64,000 bases of DNA from Thermothelomyces thermophilus ATCC 42464 (lineage: Eukaryota > Ascomycota > Sordariomycetes > Sordariales > Chaetomiaceae). The DNA lies in contig NC_016473.1 of NCBI RefSeq assembly GCF_000226095.1, positions 1,116,001 to 1,180,000 of the forward strand, in the 5' to 3' direction. How positions within the stretch are numbered: the stretch's first letter is position 1; each line of letters begins with the position of its first letter. Shown piece by piece: positions 1 to 10,070 of this stretch. Position numbers and translations under genes: made by a program. The notes under the pieces are model-generated. The model was not told the DNA's origin. It saw nothing but the letters and a program-made list of their open reading frames with translations, and did not search any database.

Positions 1-1920
1 CGGGCCGTACAGCGTCGAGGCGCCCTCGTACCGCTGGATGGCATACTCCTCCTCGGTCGTGATGTAGTGCGTGTAGCTGTTGGCGGGCCCGCCAATGACC
101 ACGACGGGGGAGGCGGCGGAGCTGCTGCTAGACTGCCCGCGGGGCTCGTCAGCAAAGAGCTTCGCGGAAGCGTCTCTGACCGCGTCCTTCCATCGCCTGC
201 CGGCCATGGTGGTCGCCTCGCCCGGGCTGACGATGATGACGAGCTGCCCGACGCGGAAGGCCTGTACGTCGACGACATTCGGCGTCCAATCGTAGGGTTT
301 GTGTAGCTCGCCCACATCGAGGAGGATGGGCTTGGGGGCATGGCATGCTCGCTGCGCGGGGGTCGCGTCTTTCAGGAGGCGCGAGACGACTTTCCAAACC
401 GGTGACGTTGTGTTTTCATTGCCATTGTGCTGCGTAAAGTCAAACGCTCCCGGGCCGTCCGAGGTTCCGGCTGCGAACGAGTACCCGAGCGCGGCAGGGC
501 AGGTGCGGGCTTCGGAGCCATTGGGGAGAGCAAAGGAGAAGCCGGACATGTTGTGGAAGGTGTGGAATGACTTGACGGTGCCGCCTCGCACCGGCGTCGG
601 ATCGCGCTGCAGCTTGTCGTAGAGGGCTTTAGCAGGCTCGAACTGCCGCTTCCCAATCTCGAAGCATGAGCTCGCCCCGTTGTCTTGGACCCGGAAGAAG
701 GGGCCCCGGCCATGGCAAGCTTGTGACTTGCCATCGCTGCAAGTGCTGTTCTCGAAGCTGCACATTTGCCCGGAGCCGTCTTCGCACCAGGCGCCGAGGA
801 CGTTTGGGCTGGTGTCGCCGACGTTGGCCTGCGAAAAGCCGGCCACGAAGTCTTCGGCTGCCGCAGGGTCCCCTCGGGCGCTCCTCTCAAACAGATAGGC
901 GGCCACTCCCTTGTTGTCGCCCGCGATCAGAGTGTTGTTGCCCAGCAGCGAGGTCCCGTGGGTCGGGAACCAGGTCAGGACGCCAATGTTCTTCCCATCC
1001 GAGGCCCGCTGGAACTTGAGCAGGGTCAAGTCCTTCTCGACCGAGCCATCGTCGTCGGCACTCGTGTTGTACTTAGCGCGCTCCCGCTCTGGGTTGGCAA
1101 GATAAGCAAACAAGCTGCGGTTGATGTTGGCGCCGTAGACCTTGGTGGTGCCAACGCTCAGGTACCCTGGTTGGAGGCTCTCGTGCGCACGGCGAATCGA
1201 GAGCAGGGCACCGTCGACAATTGCACGGTATCCTTGGTGGTCAAAGCCCTTGCTGGTAATCTGGGGGAGCAAGTAGTTCAGCCACCCGGCGGGCCCCGCA
1301 TGCGAGTGAGTACCCGTTACGGCAACGTTGTGATGGCTGTAGACGGCGTAAGACGGCCCAAGCTTCTTGAGGCCGTTGATGATGCCGTATCGTATAGCCG
1401 TATCCCCCGACTGCGTGTCCAGCACCAAGTAGACAAATCGATCCTCGGGCCTATCGATGCTCCCGACAATGAACGCCCGCGAGTAAAGTCGTTGCCGTAA
1501 GCCGGTGCCGACCTGCTTGGGATCTGCGTAGCCCATCAGGTTGACCTCAACCACAGGGCCTGTGATGTCGGCCTTCCCGACTCCAACGAGATATCGGTCC
1601 CCGAAAGACGAGGTCGCCTCGTCTTGGTCCGACGCACGTAACAACGGGGTCGTCCATCGAGGCGAAAACGCCTCGTATACCAGGCGAATGAAGATGAGGT
1701 GAAGGAGTATCGCAGCGCAATAGTAAAACACTCGGCGATATCGTTGCCTACTACCGCTGCTTGTCGTGGTGTTCTCCCGTTTTTCTACTTGATGCTGCTG
1801 ACTTGGGCGAGTATCGGGCGGGCCGTTCCTGAATTCGGGTCGCCTGGGAGTGTCGCCCTTTCCAGTCTCCGCTTCTGCGAAGGGTAGCGAAGGCACTGCC
1901 TGTTCTGGTTGTTCTCCCAT
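1..1920 (-). CDS. Neutral ceramidase, N-terminally membrane-anchored (3' end outside window)
   Basis: Hydrolyses ceramide to sphingosine and fatty acid. The minus-strand frame is open without intron from ATG at 1920 to the window edge (640 codons). Family signatures are visible: GTHSHAGPAG (about residue 205, zinc-binding His region), WFPTHGTS (zinc-ligand His), GDTSPN around residue 363 (catalytic-serine motif), TTMAGRRW, and near the edge NSYTHYITT and QRYEGASTLYGP. The C-terminal beta-sandwich domain is only begun. The N-terminus is not a classical signal peptide: a polar leader of about 60 residues precedes one hydrophobic segment (about 64-83), suggesting a type II membrane protein with a lumenal or extracellular catalytic domain. 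It is divergent from the SPF27 gene, with 635 bp between the two starts. The family call is certain; the anchor topology is inferred. Confidence 0.95.
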   Translation of the reverse strand, partial: MGEQPEQAVPSLPFAEAETGKGDTPRRPEFRNGPPDTRPSQQHQVEKRENTTTSSGSRQRYRRVFYYCAAILLHLIFIRLVYEAFSPRWTTPLLRASDQDEATSSFGDRYLVGVGKADITGPVVEVNLMGYADPKQVGTGLRQRLYSRAFIVGSIDRPEDRFVYLVLDTQSGDTAIRYGIINGLKKLGPSYAVYSHHNVAVTGTHSHAGPAGWLNYLLPQITSKGFDHQGYRAIVDGALLSIRRAHESLQPGYLSVGTTKVYGANINRSLFAYLANPERERAKYNTSADDDGSVEKDLTLLKFQRASDGKNIGVLTWFPTHGTSLLGNNTLIAGDNKGVAAYLFERSARGDPAAAEDFVAGFSQANVGDTSPNVLGAWCEDGSGQMCSFENSTCSDGKSQACHGRGPFFRVQDNGASSCFEIGKRQFEPAKALYDKLQRDPTPVRGGTVKSFHTFHNMSGFSFALPNGSEARTCPAALGYSFAAGTSDGPGAFDFTQHNGNENTTSPVWKVVSRLLKDATPAQRACHAPKPILLDVGELHKPYDWTPNVVDVQAFRVGQLVIIVSPGEATTMAGRRWKDAVRDASAKLFADEPRGQSSSSSAASPVVVIGGPANSYTHYITTEEEYAIQRYEGASTLYGP

Positions 1921-2555
1921 GGCGGAAAGTGGAACTGGCAGTGGCAGAACACTACGAATGGAGACGAAGGGAATAATAGTTGTTCTAGGTTATATCTAGG
2001 CAGACACCTTATCTATGCATTTGGTGAGAGGCGAACTACAGGTCACATCATCCATCGATTGCAACCACCGTAGAAGCAGACGTTTGTTAAACCCCCGGCA
2101 AGTGCCCGCCATGGGCACACAGCAGGTTAACGGGTTGAGTCGGGCTTGAACACTGCCACCCAGACAACAGCGCCTTGGCTGCCGTCATCCGCCTGGAAAT
2201 TTTCCGATTCGATAGCATCTTTACATAGCGGGAGGTTTGCTGCCAAGAGGCCACTGCGCGCAAAGTGGAGACTGCGCAGGAAGAAGTTCTGCTGCAGTGG
2301 TCAACCGCGTCGCAAACACAGTAACTAACAAAAAGTGATACGGATAAGTGTATCGCTGTGGGTTGCGACGGGGCCATGATAGTACCTGAACACATGCATC
2401 TGCAATCAAGCCATTGACAACAGACAATTGCTTTCACCCACGTTTAACCTCCCCCGGGGTCGCTGAAATTCCAAACGGAACGATTTGGACCCAGAAGCCA
2501 TCGAATTTTCAAAATATAAGCGACATCCGGACGAATCAACACCTTCAATTGCACC
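1921..2555. other. Divergent intergenic region, ceramidase / SPF27
   Basis: This 635-bp region separates two divergently transcribed starts and must hold both promoters. I see no further gene, no convincing TATA box and no long repeat. Confidence 0.6.
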
Positions 2556-3348
2556 ATGCCCATTACCATCGTCCACGAGTCGCTCCCATGTAAGCCCCTC
2601 CCCTTCCCTTCCACCACTGTTCCCCAAAGCAAGAAGAAAGAAAGAAAGAACGAAAGAAAAACAGAGACAAAGAGACAAGCATCTCGAGCTAACCGCCCAC
2701 GCAACACAACCAGACATTGATCCAGACCCAACACCCGCCGAACGCGCCGCTGCCGAAGCCCTCATCGCCCAGGAGCGTTCCCTGGTCCCCGACGACCCGC
2801 ACCACGCCCTCCTCCCGCCGCCCCCGCAGCCGACCACCTTCCTCACCCCGCTCCTGGCCGGCGAGCTCGAGCGGCTCGCCTCCGCGCCGGACCCGGCCAA
2901 GGCCAAGCTGGCGGCGCTCGACCTGAGCCGGTACGAGGCGCCGGAGCCGCCCTCGGAGGAGGAGCTGGCCGAGCCCGGGTCCGGCGGCGCTTCGGCCGTC
3001 CTGCGCGCGGCCCTCGCGCGCGCCTACACGTCGCACGCGCACGTCGCCGCCCGCCGTGCCCACCTCGCGCTGCTCGACAGCTACGGCAAGAACGCCTGGC
3101 TGATGGGAAACTACCAGCTCGAGGGCGAGCTCCGCGCGCTCGAGAGGGAGCTGGCCGAGGCCCGCCGCGAGGTCGACCTGGTCACCCTGCGCCGCAAGGA
3201 GGCGCAGGACGCCGTCGGCGCCGAGATGGCCTCGCTCGAGGCCGCCTGGAGGACCGGCATCGGCAGGGTGCTGGAGACGGAGGCTGCCGTCGAGAGGGTC
3301 AGGAGGGAGGTTTTGGACCTGAGGAGGCGGTTGGCTGAGGGTGCGTGA
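2556..3348 (+). CDS. Pre-mRNA-splicing factor SPF27/BCAS2 (Cwf7-like)
   Basis: Component of the Prp19 (NineTeen) complex that activates the spliceosome in the nucleus. Two exons: 2556-2589 and 2714-3348, with intron 2590-2713 (GTAAG...CAG). Splicing gives 222 residues starting MPITIVHESLPYIDPDPTP, the usual family opening, followed by the hallmark NAWLMGNYQLEG near the middle and a C-terminal coiled coil rich in Glu/Arg. A longer unspliced frame starting at 2485 runs through the intron and encodes low-complexity Lys/Ser sequence, so it is rejected as the start. The exon junction falls inside the Tyr codon of LPYIDPDP, which fixes the splice sites. It is convergent with the PKA regulatory subunit, 520 bp apart. 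Confidence 0.92.
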
Positions 3349-3868
3349 CGTGGTGAGACCTTTGTCTGGGGACAAAGAATGTGTGTGGCTCTGCCCTAGG
3401 TTGCACGGAATGGAAATCAAGTTTCGGAGATGCCGGAGTCTACTCGAGAAACCTGACGGAGGAGCAACTCAAAAGGTGCTGGATTGTTTTTCGTTCTTGT
3501 TGGACGGGGGTTTTGGTCGGTCATGTCATGGTCAGGAACAAGGGGGATATACAGGGTTTGCATTTTCATGGGCGTGCAAAGCAAATACCTATTGGTTTCG
3601 ATATGACAAGATAATGGTACCTAGATTGTACCTTGTTTGTGATATTTCTGGTTGGCCATCTGGTGGCAATGGGGTCAAGTCTTTGGTGGAACGAGCCTTG
3701 GGAATCCCTTAACGCCTCCCTGGTCCTGATACGATCCTGCACTTCTGCTCCTTCTTTTTTTCTTCTGCTTCCCTTTCTTCTTTCGCCGAAACATCCGACA
3801 TGCACTATTCCCACCGCTAACCACCACCACCCTCCCGATCCACGTCCAGACGGCTACCTTCCCTCATT
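3349..3868. other. Convergent 3' region, SPF27 / PKA-R
   Basis: 520 bp between two stop codons, holding both 3' UTRs. It includes a T/C-rich stretch at about 3745-3785. No gene seen. Confidence 0.6.
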
Positions 3869-5113
3869 CTAAGAAACCTGTAGCGAATCTACCTCGTCCA
3901 GTCCCGTCTTGACACCCACGTACTTGGTCCGTCTCATGATGCCCTCGACCGGGCCCAGCAGCCGCTGGAAGGCCGACTTGCCGAGCCGGGCGACCTTGAC
4001 CTCGGTTTGGCTCACAACACTAGCCGCGCGCGGCGCGTCGTTAAGTAGTGCCAGCTCGCCAAAGAAATCGCCCTTCTTGTAGTGCTTGACCGGGGTATCG
4101 TTGCCGCTCCTATACGCAACGGCCTCGCCGGACTCGAGCAGGTAGAACGAGTGGCCTGGGTCTCCCTCCTGGATAATGGTATGGCCGGCCGGGAACTTTT
4201 GACTCTCGAGAGCATCGGCGATCTTGGACCGCTCGTACGGGGTTAGAGTCGACAGCAAGGGCACTTCTTCCAGAAAGCCCTCGTACATACGACGGCGTGC
4301 AAAGGTCGACTCCATTAGAATCCGGCGGAAGGTCACGCGGTCCAGAGCCCATAGCGTGCACTGCGGTTCCGCCGAAATGACCGTCGCGGCCCGGGGTGCG
4401 TTGTACATCAGCGCGAGCTCGCCAAACGACCCCCCGGCCTCGATCGTGCCGACCTTCTGCCCCATACCGTCAGGGCCAGGTTGCAACGAGCCACTGTTGT
4501 TGACATAGACGTCAAAGCTACCCTTTTCAACCACGTAGAAGAAGTCCCCGGCATCGCCTTGCGTGATAACCTAGTCGAAAGTTAGACAGGTTCTCGGGAG
4601 GGCCCGTCGTTGTCGAATTCGCTCAAGCGTTCTCACCTTGATCCCTTTGGTGGGAATCGGCTTCTCTACCAAGGCCCCAAGGACCTGGGCACTCTGCTCG
4701 TCATCGAGGTGGCTGAAGAGGAAGTTGCCGCTGATGGCCTTCTTCAAACGGTCCAATTGCTCCGGCGTCTTGGCATGTACAGGGGGCGACCAGTTGTCGT
4801 AGCTATCGCCAACCGGTTTCAGAGACTCTGCCGACACCGACGTACGCCGGCCAAAGTTATATTGAGCCGGATAGCCCTCTGCACTTGGCGGGCCTCTGAT
4901 GCTAGATTGCTGGGAATCAGAAGTGGAATCTCCCCCAAACGGTCCCCTGAATGAGTTGCCTGCCGACTGGCCAAAGTTTGGCGTTGTCGGCGAAGTGACG
5001 TTGTCGTTCTCGTCTTCCTCGGCTACCCTTTGCATACCGCCTGTATCAGGTCTCGAGGATCCGAACGGGTTCGAATTTGTCCCAAATGGGCTGGTGAAGC
5101 CGGCGGCCGACAT
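3869..5113 (-). CDS. mcb: cAMP-dependent protein kinase regulatory subunit
   Basis: Inhibits the PKA catalytic subunit and releases it on cAMP binding (cytoplasm/nucleus). Two exons, 5113-4637 and 4570-3869, with intron 4636-4571 (66 nt), giving 392 residues. The Neurospora crassa MCB protein is of similar length and, as I recall it, opens with the same type of sequence (MSxxGFTSPFG). A pseudosubstrate or autophosphorylation site RRTSV lies at residues 89-93. Two tandem cyclic-nucleotide-binding domains follow, each with its phosphate-binding cassette: GGSFGELALMYNAPRAATV in the first and GDFFGELALLNDAPRAASV in the second. Both keep the Glu and Arg that contact cAMP, so both sites should be functional. 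I chose ATG 5113 because upstream in-frame sequence does not look conserved. The N-terminal docking/dimerisation domain typical of PKA-R proteins is not visible in this model. Confidence 0.95.
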
Positions 5114-7636
5114 GTCGATGAATTTCTCCACGAAATTGGATGCCCGGGTCGTGCTCCTGTCGAATACGTCAAAGTTCTTGTAGTTGATCGTGTCGGAACA
5201 GGATGCGGCAAACAACAACCATATATGCTCGCTGGTTCCTGGAGAAATCGTTGGGTCTTTGAACCGAGTGGTTGGCAAGATGTCCCTGGACCCTGTGTAG
5301 AAGATGGGGTTAGACGCGCGGTTTGACACAAGCTGGACGTTCACAAAGGGGATTAAACCAGGAAGAGGTGCAAGCAATCAAAACAGTAAGACTTGCAGAA
5401 CTGGCAGGCCTATGGTTTGTCGAATAACTGCCTCTCTTGCAACGGATTTCAGACCAGTTACTGACAGCTGAAACCCAAGTATCGTTCTCTGAACGGCTCT
5501 GGCGCTGTCACGTCTACCCAGGACCGCAGCACAAAACAGGAGATTGGGACAGGCCGAGCATGAGCTTGATCAAGGCTTACTTTGTGTTGCCGCCTTGCAG
5601 GCTGCGTGGGCAGACAAAGACGCAAGGCTGATCTGGTTAATGTGTTGTTCCCGCAAGTATCGGGCAAAGCCTCAGAAAGTGTCGAGAGATATCGCAAGAG
5701 CGGGAGCTGCGGGAAAGGGGGATGGACCAGCCAAAAGGCAGCAGCGACACGGGCAATTCGTGCTTGATGGAGCCCAGCAGCGGCCCAGACTGGCGGAAAT
5801 GAAGCTGGGATGGCTGATTCGCAGATGGGGAGCGGTGTGGGCGATTAACAAAGGCTGATCCAGACAAGACCGACGGTTTGCGAGATGAATTGCGAGATTA
5901 GGCCGATACTGCGCTCCAGTCCCGTTCTGCTTGGGAGGCGCAAAGAGATCGGCGACACCGACGGCAGGGAAATAATGACGAGGCACTCCCGTCGATCGAC
6001 GATGATGGCACGACAGCGGGGGAGATGGGCATGCAGGGAAACGGGCAGCAAGATGATGATTGGGGGACCTGACGAGAAGGCGAAGGTTTGGAGATGGAGG
6101 CGGGGAGATGGGAGCTTGAAGCTTAAGGTAAGGGAGGTTCCAGTCAATGAGTGGGGTGCTTCCCGCCCGACAGTATCTCTGCCCGGCGCACGTTCCTTGA
6201 ACTGAATGCATCATCACTGGTTAACTAACGTGCAGCCGATCAAAAGGCTGCACTGGAGCAACAAATCCAGAAATTCAGTAGGTAAACATCATTTTCCTCT
6301 TCTCCCAGGAACCTCACTCATCGCCTGCGCGATCACTGCGGCCCGATATTCCCCTCGATCCCAACCCTTTATTGTGCTGCTTCCGCACCTTGACCTCCTT
6401 GTCGCATGATGAAATGCAAGCCAGCCAAACGGGATCCGGCCTCATCATGGGGGTGAGCTACTTGACACTGTGGTCGAGCATCCAGCTTCCCCTCCTTCAG
6501 TGGCCCCCATCCCCCTCCAAGACTAGGCCATGCCTGGTAACTCTCCACAGTTTGTCGCTCGGCATGACCGCTCATTTGCGTCGAACGCTTCTAGAAGACG
6601 CACGGACTCGGGAGTGGTCCGGCCGCCCTAACTCTAGTTATCCGGATGCGTGTCATGCACACCACCCGATCCAGAAGCAAAGGCGATGGTGGGGTGCTCT
6701 TGGTTGGTTTCCGTTGCTTTTGCCGACGTTACACTACTGTCGCTTGCTTCAATGACCTTCTCTGGCGGCTTCTTTTGCAGATTGCCGCTCGGCTGGTAGT
6801 CGAGGTGTCGGTGGCAGAACTTGGCCGAGTTATTGTAGTGTAGGTACGCATTGTGTTAGTAGTACTAAGTAGTGCACCCAAACCCGCTTTTGTTAATGTC
6901 CTGCGTGAGCTACTAGTTTGCTACACTACCCACTCCCGAGATCGCATTGGATCTCGCAACCAGTTGGAACAGATCACCAGCAGGCGGCTGCTCAGTGCGT
7001 CCGTATCGAACTGCTGCTGCTCTCAATGTCAATGGCCTATCGTCTCCTCTGTGGCCCTAAAGAGTATCGAGGCACACACTTACAATTGCGTGCCAAGTAA
7101 TTAACATGGCCGTTTTGGGAATTGTGCCCGGTTAACACGCATTTCCTATTGTGTTGGTAAGAAACGAAAGAAGTACTTGGCGTCGGTGGGAGGCGGAGTA
7201 GCGAGTTATTATAGTAGTCTAGCTGGGTCCTGCTGCTTTTCTGCACGGTGTACATACATTGCGTGTTTCTTTTCCAGCCTAGAACGTGCAGCCATTTACT
7301 CGGCTACCATGGTACTTACAGTGGTGTAAGTCGTGCGCTAAACAAACATTACAGATGGCAAACTGGTGTACAGGATTACTTGCACTATTACGGAGTACAA
7401 GTTACTGATATTATATATTACACGTGCGACAGCTCGTGACCGCCACCAACACGAAAACGCAGTGCCACAGCCTGGGGCCATGCCACAGCCCCTTTGCCAA
7501 GCGATGCACGGGCCCACAGTACGTCGCCAGGCCGAAGGCTCCGTGTCTTTTGAAACGCTCCCATTCAACAACTACCATCTTGACATCCCGGGACCCTGGG
7601 ACCGACCGCCATACCCGACGACCAGAATAGCCCGCC
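5114..7636. other. Divergent intergenic region, PKA-R / CDC50
   Basis: A 2.5-kb region between divergent starts, unusually long for two housekeeping genes. Open frames here (up to about 180 codons on the minus strand at 5672-6217) are proline/serine-rich chance frames. It contains one copy of the intergenic 9-mer TACGGAGTA at 7389-7397. It presumably includes a long PKA-R 5' leader; no dimerisation-domain exon was found in it. Confidence 0.55.
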
Positions 7637-8937
7637 ATGGCGTTCCGACGTCGCCGTGGTGCCGCCAATGATGCTGGCGACGCCGCTTCAGAAAACGATG
7701 GGCACAAGAATCGCCCGCCCAACACCGCCTTCCGCCAGCAGCGTATGCGTGCCTGGCAGTGCGTACTGACGCCTAAACTCATTGTCACCATCTTCTCCAT
7801 CCTGGCTGCCATCTACCTCGGATTCGGCGCTTGGTTGACATATCTGGCATATACAGTGCGTGCCGCCCCTTCTTGCCCTCTTGTTCCTGGGCGCTGCTTG
7901 CCAGCGGATGCTCACCGTCGCTTGACTGCCTCCAGGTCCGCGATATTCGAATCAACTATACCAACTGTCAAAAAGAGGCCACCAGTAAATTCGAGCCGAT
8001 GCCTTCAAAGTATATATCAGCGCACTTCTCAAAAACGGACAGCAGCTACAACCCTTACGAAGCCGAGTGGATGAAGGAAACCCTGGTGGTTCAAGGCAAA
8101 GGCTTCACAGACCCGCGCGACTACTGCCGCATCAGATTCAACATTCCCGAGGAGCTGCAGCCCACCATCAGCTTCTTCTACAACCTGGAGAACTTCTACC
8201 AGAACCATCGCCGCTACGTCAACTCGTTCAACGCGAAGCAGCTGCTCGGCGACGCCGTTGACGGCCGCACCATCAACGATTCGACCTGCGACCCGATCAC
8301 CTCGGATTGGCGGGGCACCGGCAAGATCGTTTACCCATGCGGCCTCGTGGCCAACTCGCTGTTCAATGACACCTTCTCCAGCCCCGTCCTGCTGACGGTG
8401 CCGGGTTCGAACGCGGCAAACGAGACATACAACATGACGACTAAGGGGATCGCCTGGAGTGGCATGAAGGACCTCTACGGCGTGACCAAGTACAGCTACG
8501 ACCAGATTGTACCCCCGCCGAACTGGGAGAGGCGGTACAAGAACGGTTATACTGACGAGAATCCCCCGCCGGATCTGAGGGAGGATGAGGCGTTCCAGAA
8601 CTGGATGATGCTGGCCGCGACGCCCAATTTCTACAAGCTCTACCAGAGGAACGACAACGACCCCATGAAGGCGGGTCAGTACCACATCGACATTGAGGAC
8701 AACTTTGACACGACCGTGTATAATGGTCGCAAGGCGTTCGTCATCACCACCCTCTCCACCATGGGTTCGCGCAACATCTGGCCCGGAATCATCTTTTTGA
8801 TTGTGGGCGGCATCTGCTTGATCCTCGATGTCTACTTCATCCTCTCCTTCTTCTTGTGGAAGCCCCGCAAGCTGGGAGATCCGTCGTACCTTTCGTGGAA
8901 TCAGCCCTCCACATCCCACGGACATGCGGCCTCGTGA
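7637..8937 (+). CDS. CDC50/LEM3-family P4-ATPase (flippase) beta subunit
   Basis: Chaperone and beta subunit of phospholipid flippases, acting in ER exit and in the Golgi or plasma membrane. Exons 7637-7855 and 7936-8937, with intron 7856-7935 (GTGCGT...CAG), give 406 residues. A short Arg-rich cytosolic N-terminus precedes TM1 (about 47-72, LIVTIFSILAAIYLGFGAWL). A large extracytosolic domain carries conserved cysteines and several NxS/T sites (NDST, NDTF, NETY, NMTT). TM2 lies near the C-terminus (WPGIIFLIVGGICLILDVYF), followed by a short cytosolic tail. The splice joins TYLAYT to VRDIRINYTNC, the family-typical transition out of TM1. The start has good context (gccATGGcg). A 298-codon antisense frame at 8029-8925 is a codon-bias shadow. 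Confidence 0.95.
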
Positions 8938-10070
8938 ATTGCCGTGGATCCCTAAGGGAGGGGAACGGGCAGATGGAAGGTTGCTGAATGGTAGGGTGTT
9001 GCTCGGCTTGTTCTGTCTACTAGAGTTGGTTGGGATGCGGGATTATATGGCGCAAAGGGTGGCAAATGGTGTCTTTTTTGTCTTTGTCCTTTTTCGTTTC
9101 GTTTCCCTTGTCGTCGTTGTGTCTTGTCTTTTTTGCATGTCTCGCCTCGTCTCTGAGAGAGGAGTGTCGGTTGCCATTGCCTTGCGTTGTATACATACAG
9201 ATCCATGGCTGAGTTGGGACCATGCGGCATTGGGCGCCTGGAGATAGGTAGTCTCGTCAGCGACGCCGTACTTATTCTTTCCCCCTCTTGTCCGCCCTGC
9301 ATTTCGGGTGATTAAGCAGTGCGGTTCGGCATCTTCGCCTGGAGCGTCCTATGTATGTACGTCACAATGCGATGCGGATGAGAAGCGACAACATGAGTGC
9401 CTAGCCATGATTTCAATTAGTAACGGATGCGGTAGGTATGCATTCCCGCGTTTGTGAATTGAAGCCATGTTGCAATCCTTCCGTTCCATTCTTTGTTCTC
9501 TTCCTGTATGTTCCCACCGCAAGAGTCGCTCCGTCGCAATGGCCCAAGTGCCCCAAAAGTTGTCCCAATTTGTCTAAGGGCCAATTCGAACCAAGCGTCT
9601 TAACTCTCTATCCGTACATCCCTCGACTTCGACCATCAATGATAAAAAAGGTCTCGGCGAATGAATTCTGCCTATAGACTTCTAGTTTCTCAATATCACG
9701 CCAAATTTCTGTTTCCCCTTCCGTCCTCTTCTCGCACGGCAAGAAGCCCCTCAAGGTTTCCTTGCAAATGTCGATTCGACCAATACTGCCTCAGGCACTG
9801 GCAGTTGTCAAGACCACACTTAGGCACCAGCCCCACCGAAACGCGCCAGGGCGGCTCGTGACGTGAGCGAACGCGACCCCGGAATTTTTCTGGCGTTGGC
9901 CACCGCCCTGTAGCCCTCCCTGCGACCTGCTGGGAAGCTCCATCCATCGCGGGTATTCGCTGCCGTATCCTTTCCCGCCAAAGGGCAACACTTTCCCCTA
10001 CCTTCATCACACCCGCTGTCGGGGATAGTTCTGCCATCGTCAATCGCCGCGATTCCTGCAATCGCCCGCC
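8938..10070. other. Intergenic region, CDC50 3' / SPT16 5'
   Basis: 1.1 kb holding the CDC50 3' UTR and the SPT16 promoter. The first part is T-rich. No gene, repeat family or clear core-promoter motif is seen. Confidence 0.55.

Noticed and set aside
2485-2713. N-terminal extension of the SPF27 frame
   Set aside because: It reads through the intron 2590-2713. Splicing from ATG 2556 restores the conserved LPYIDPDP sequence.
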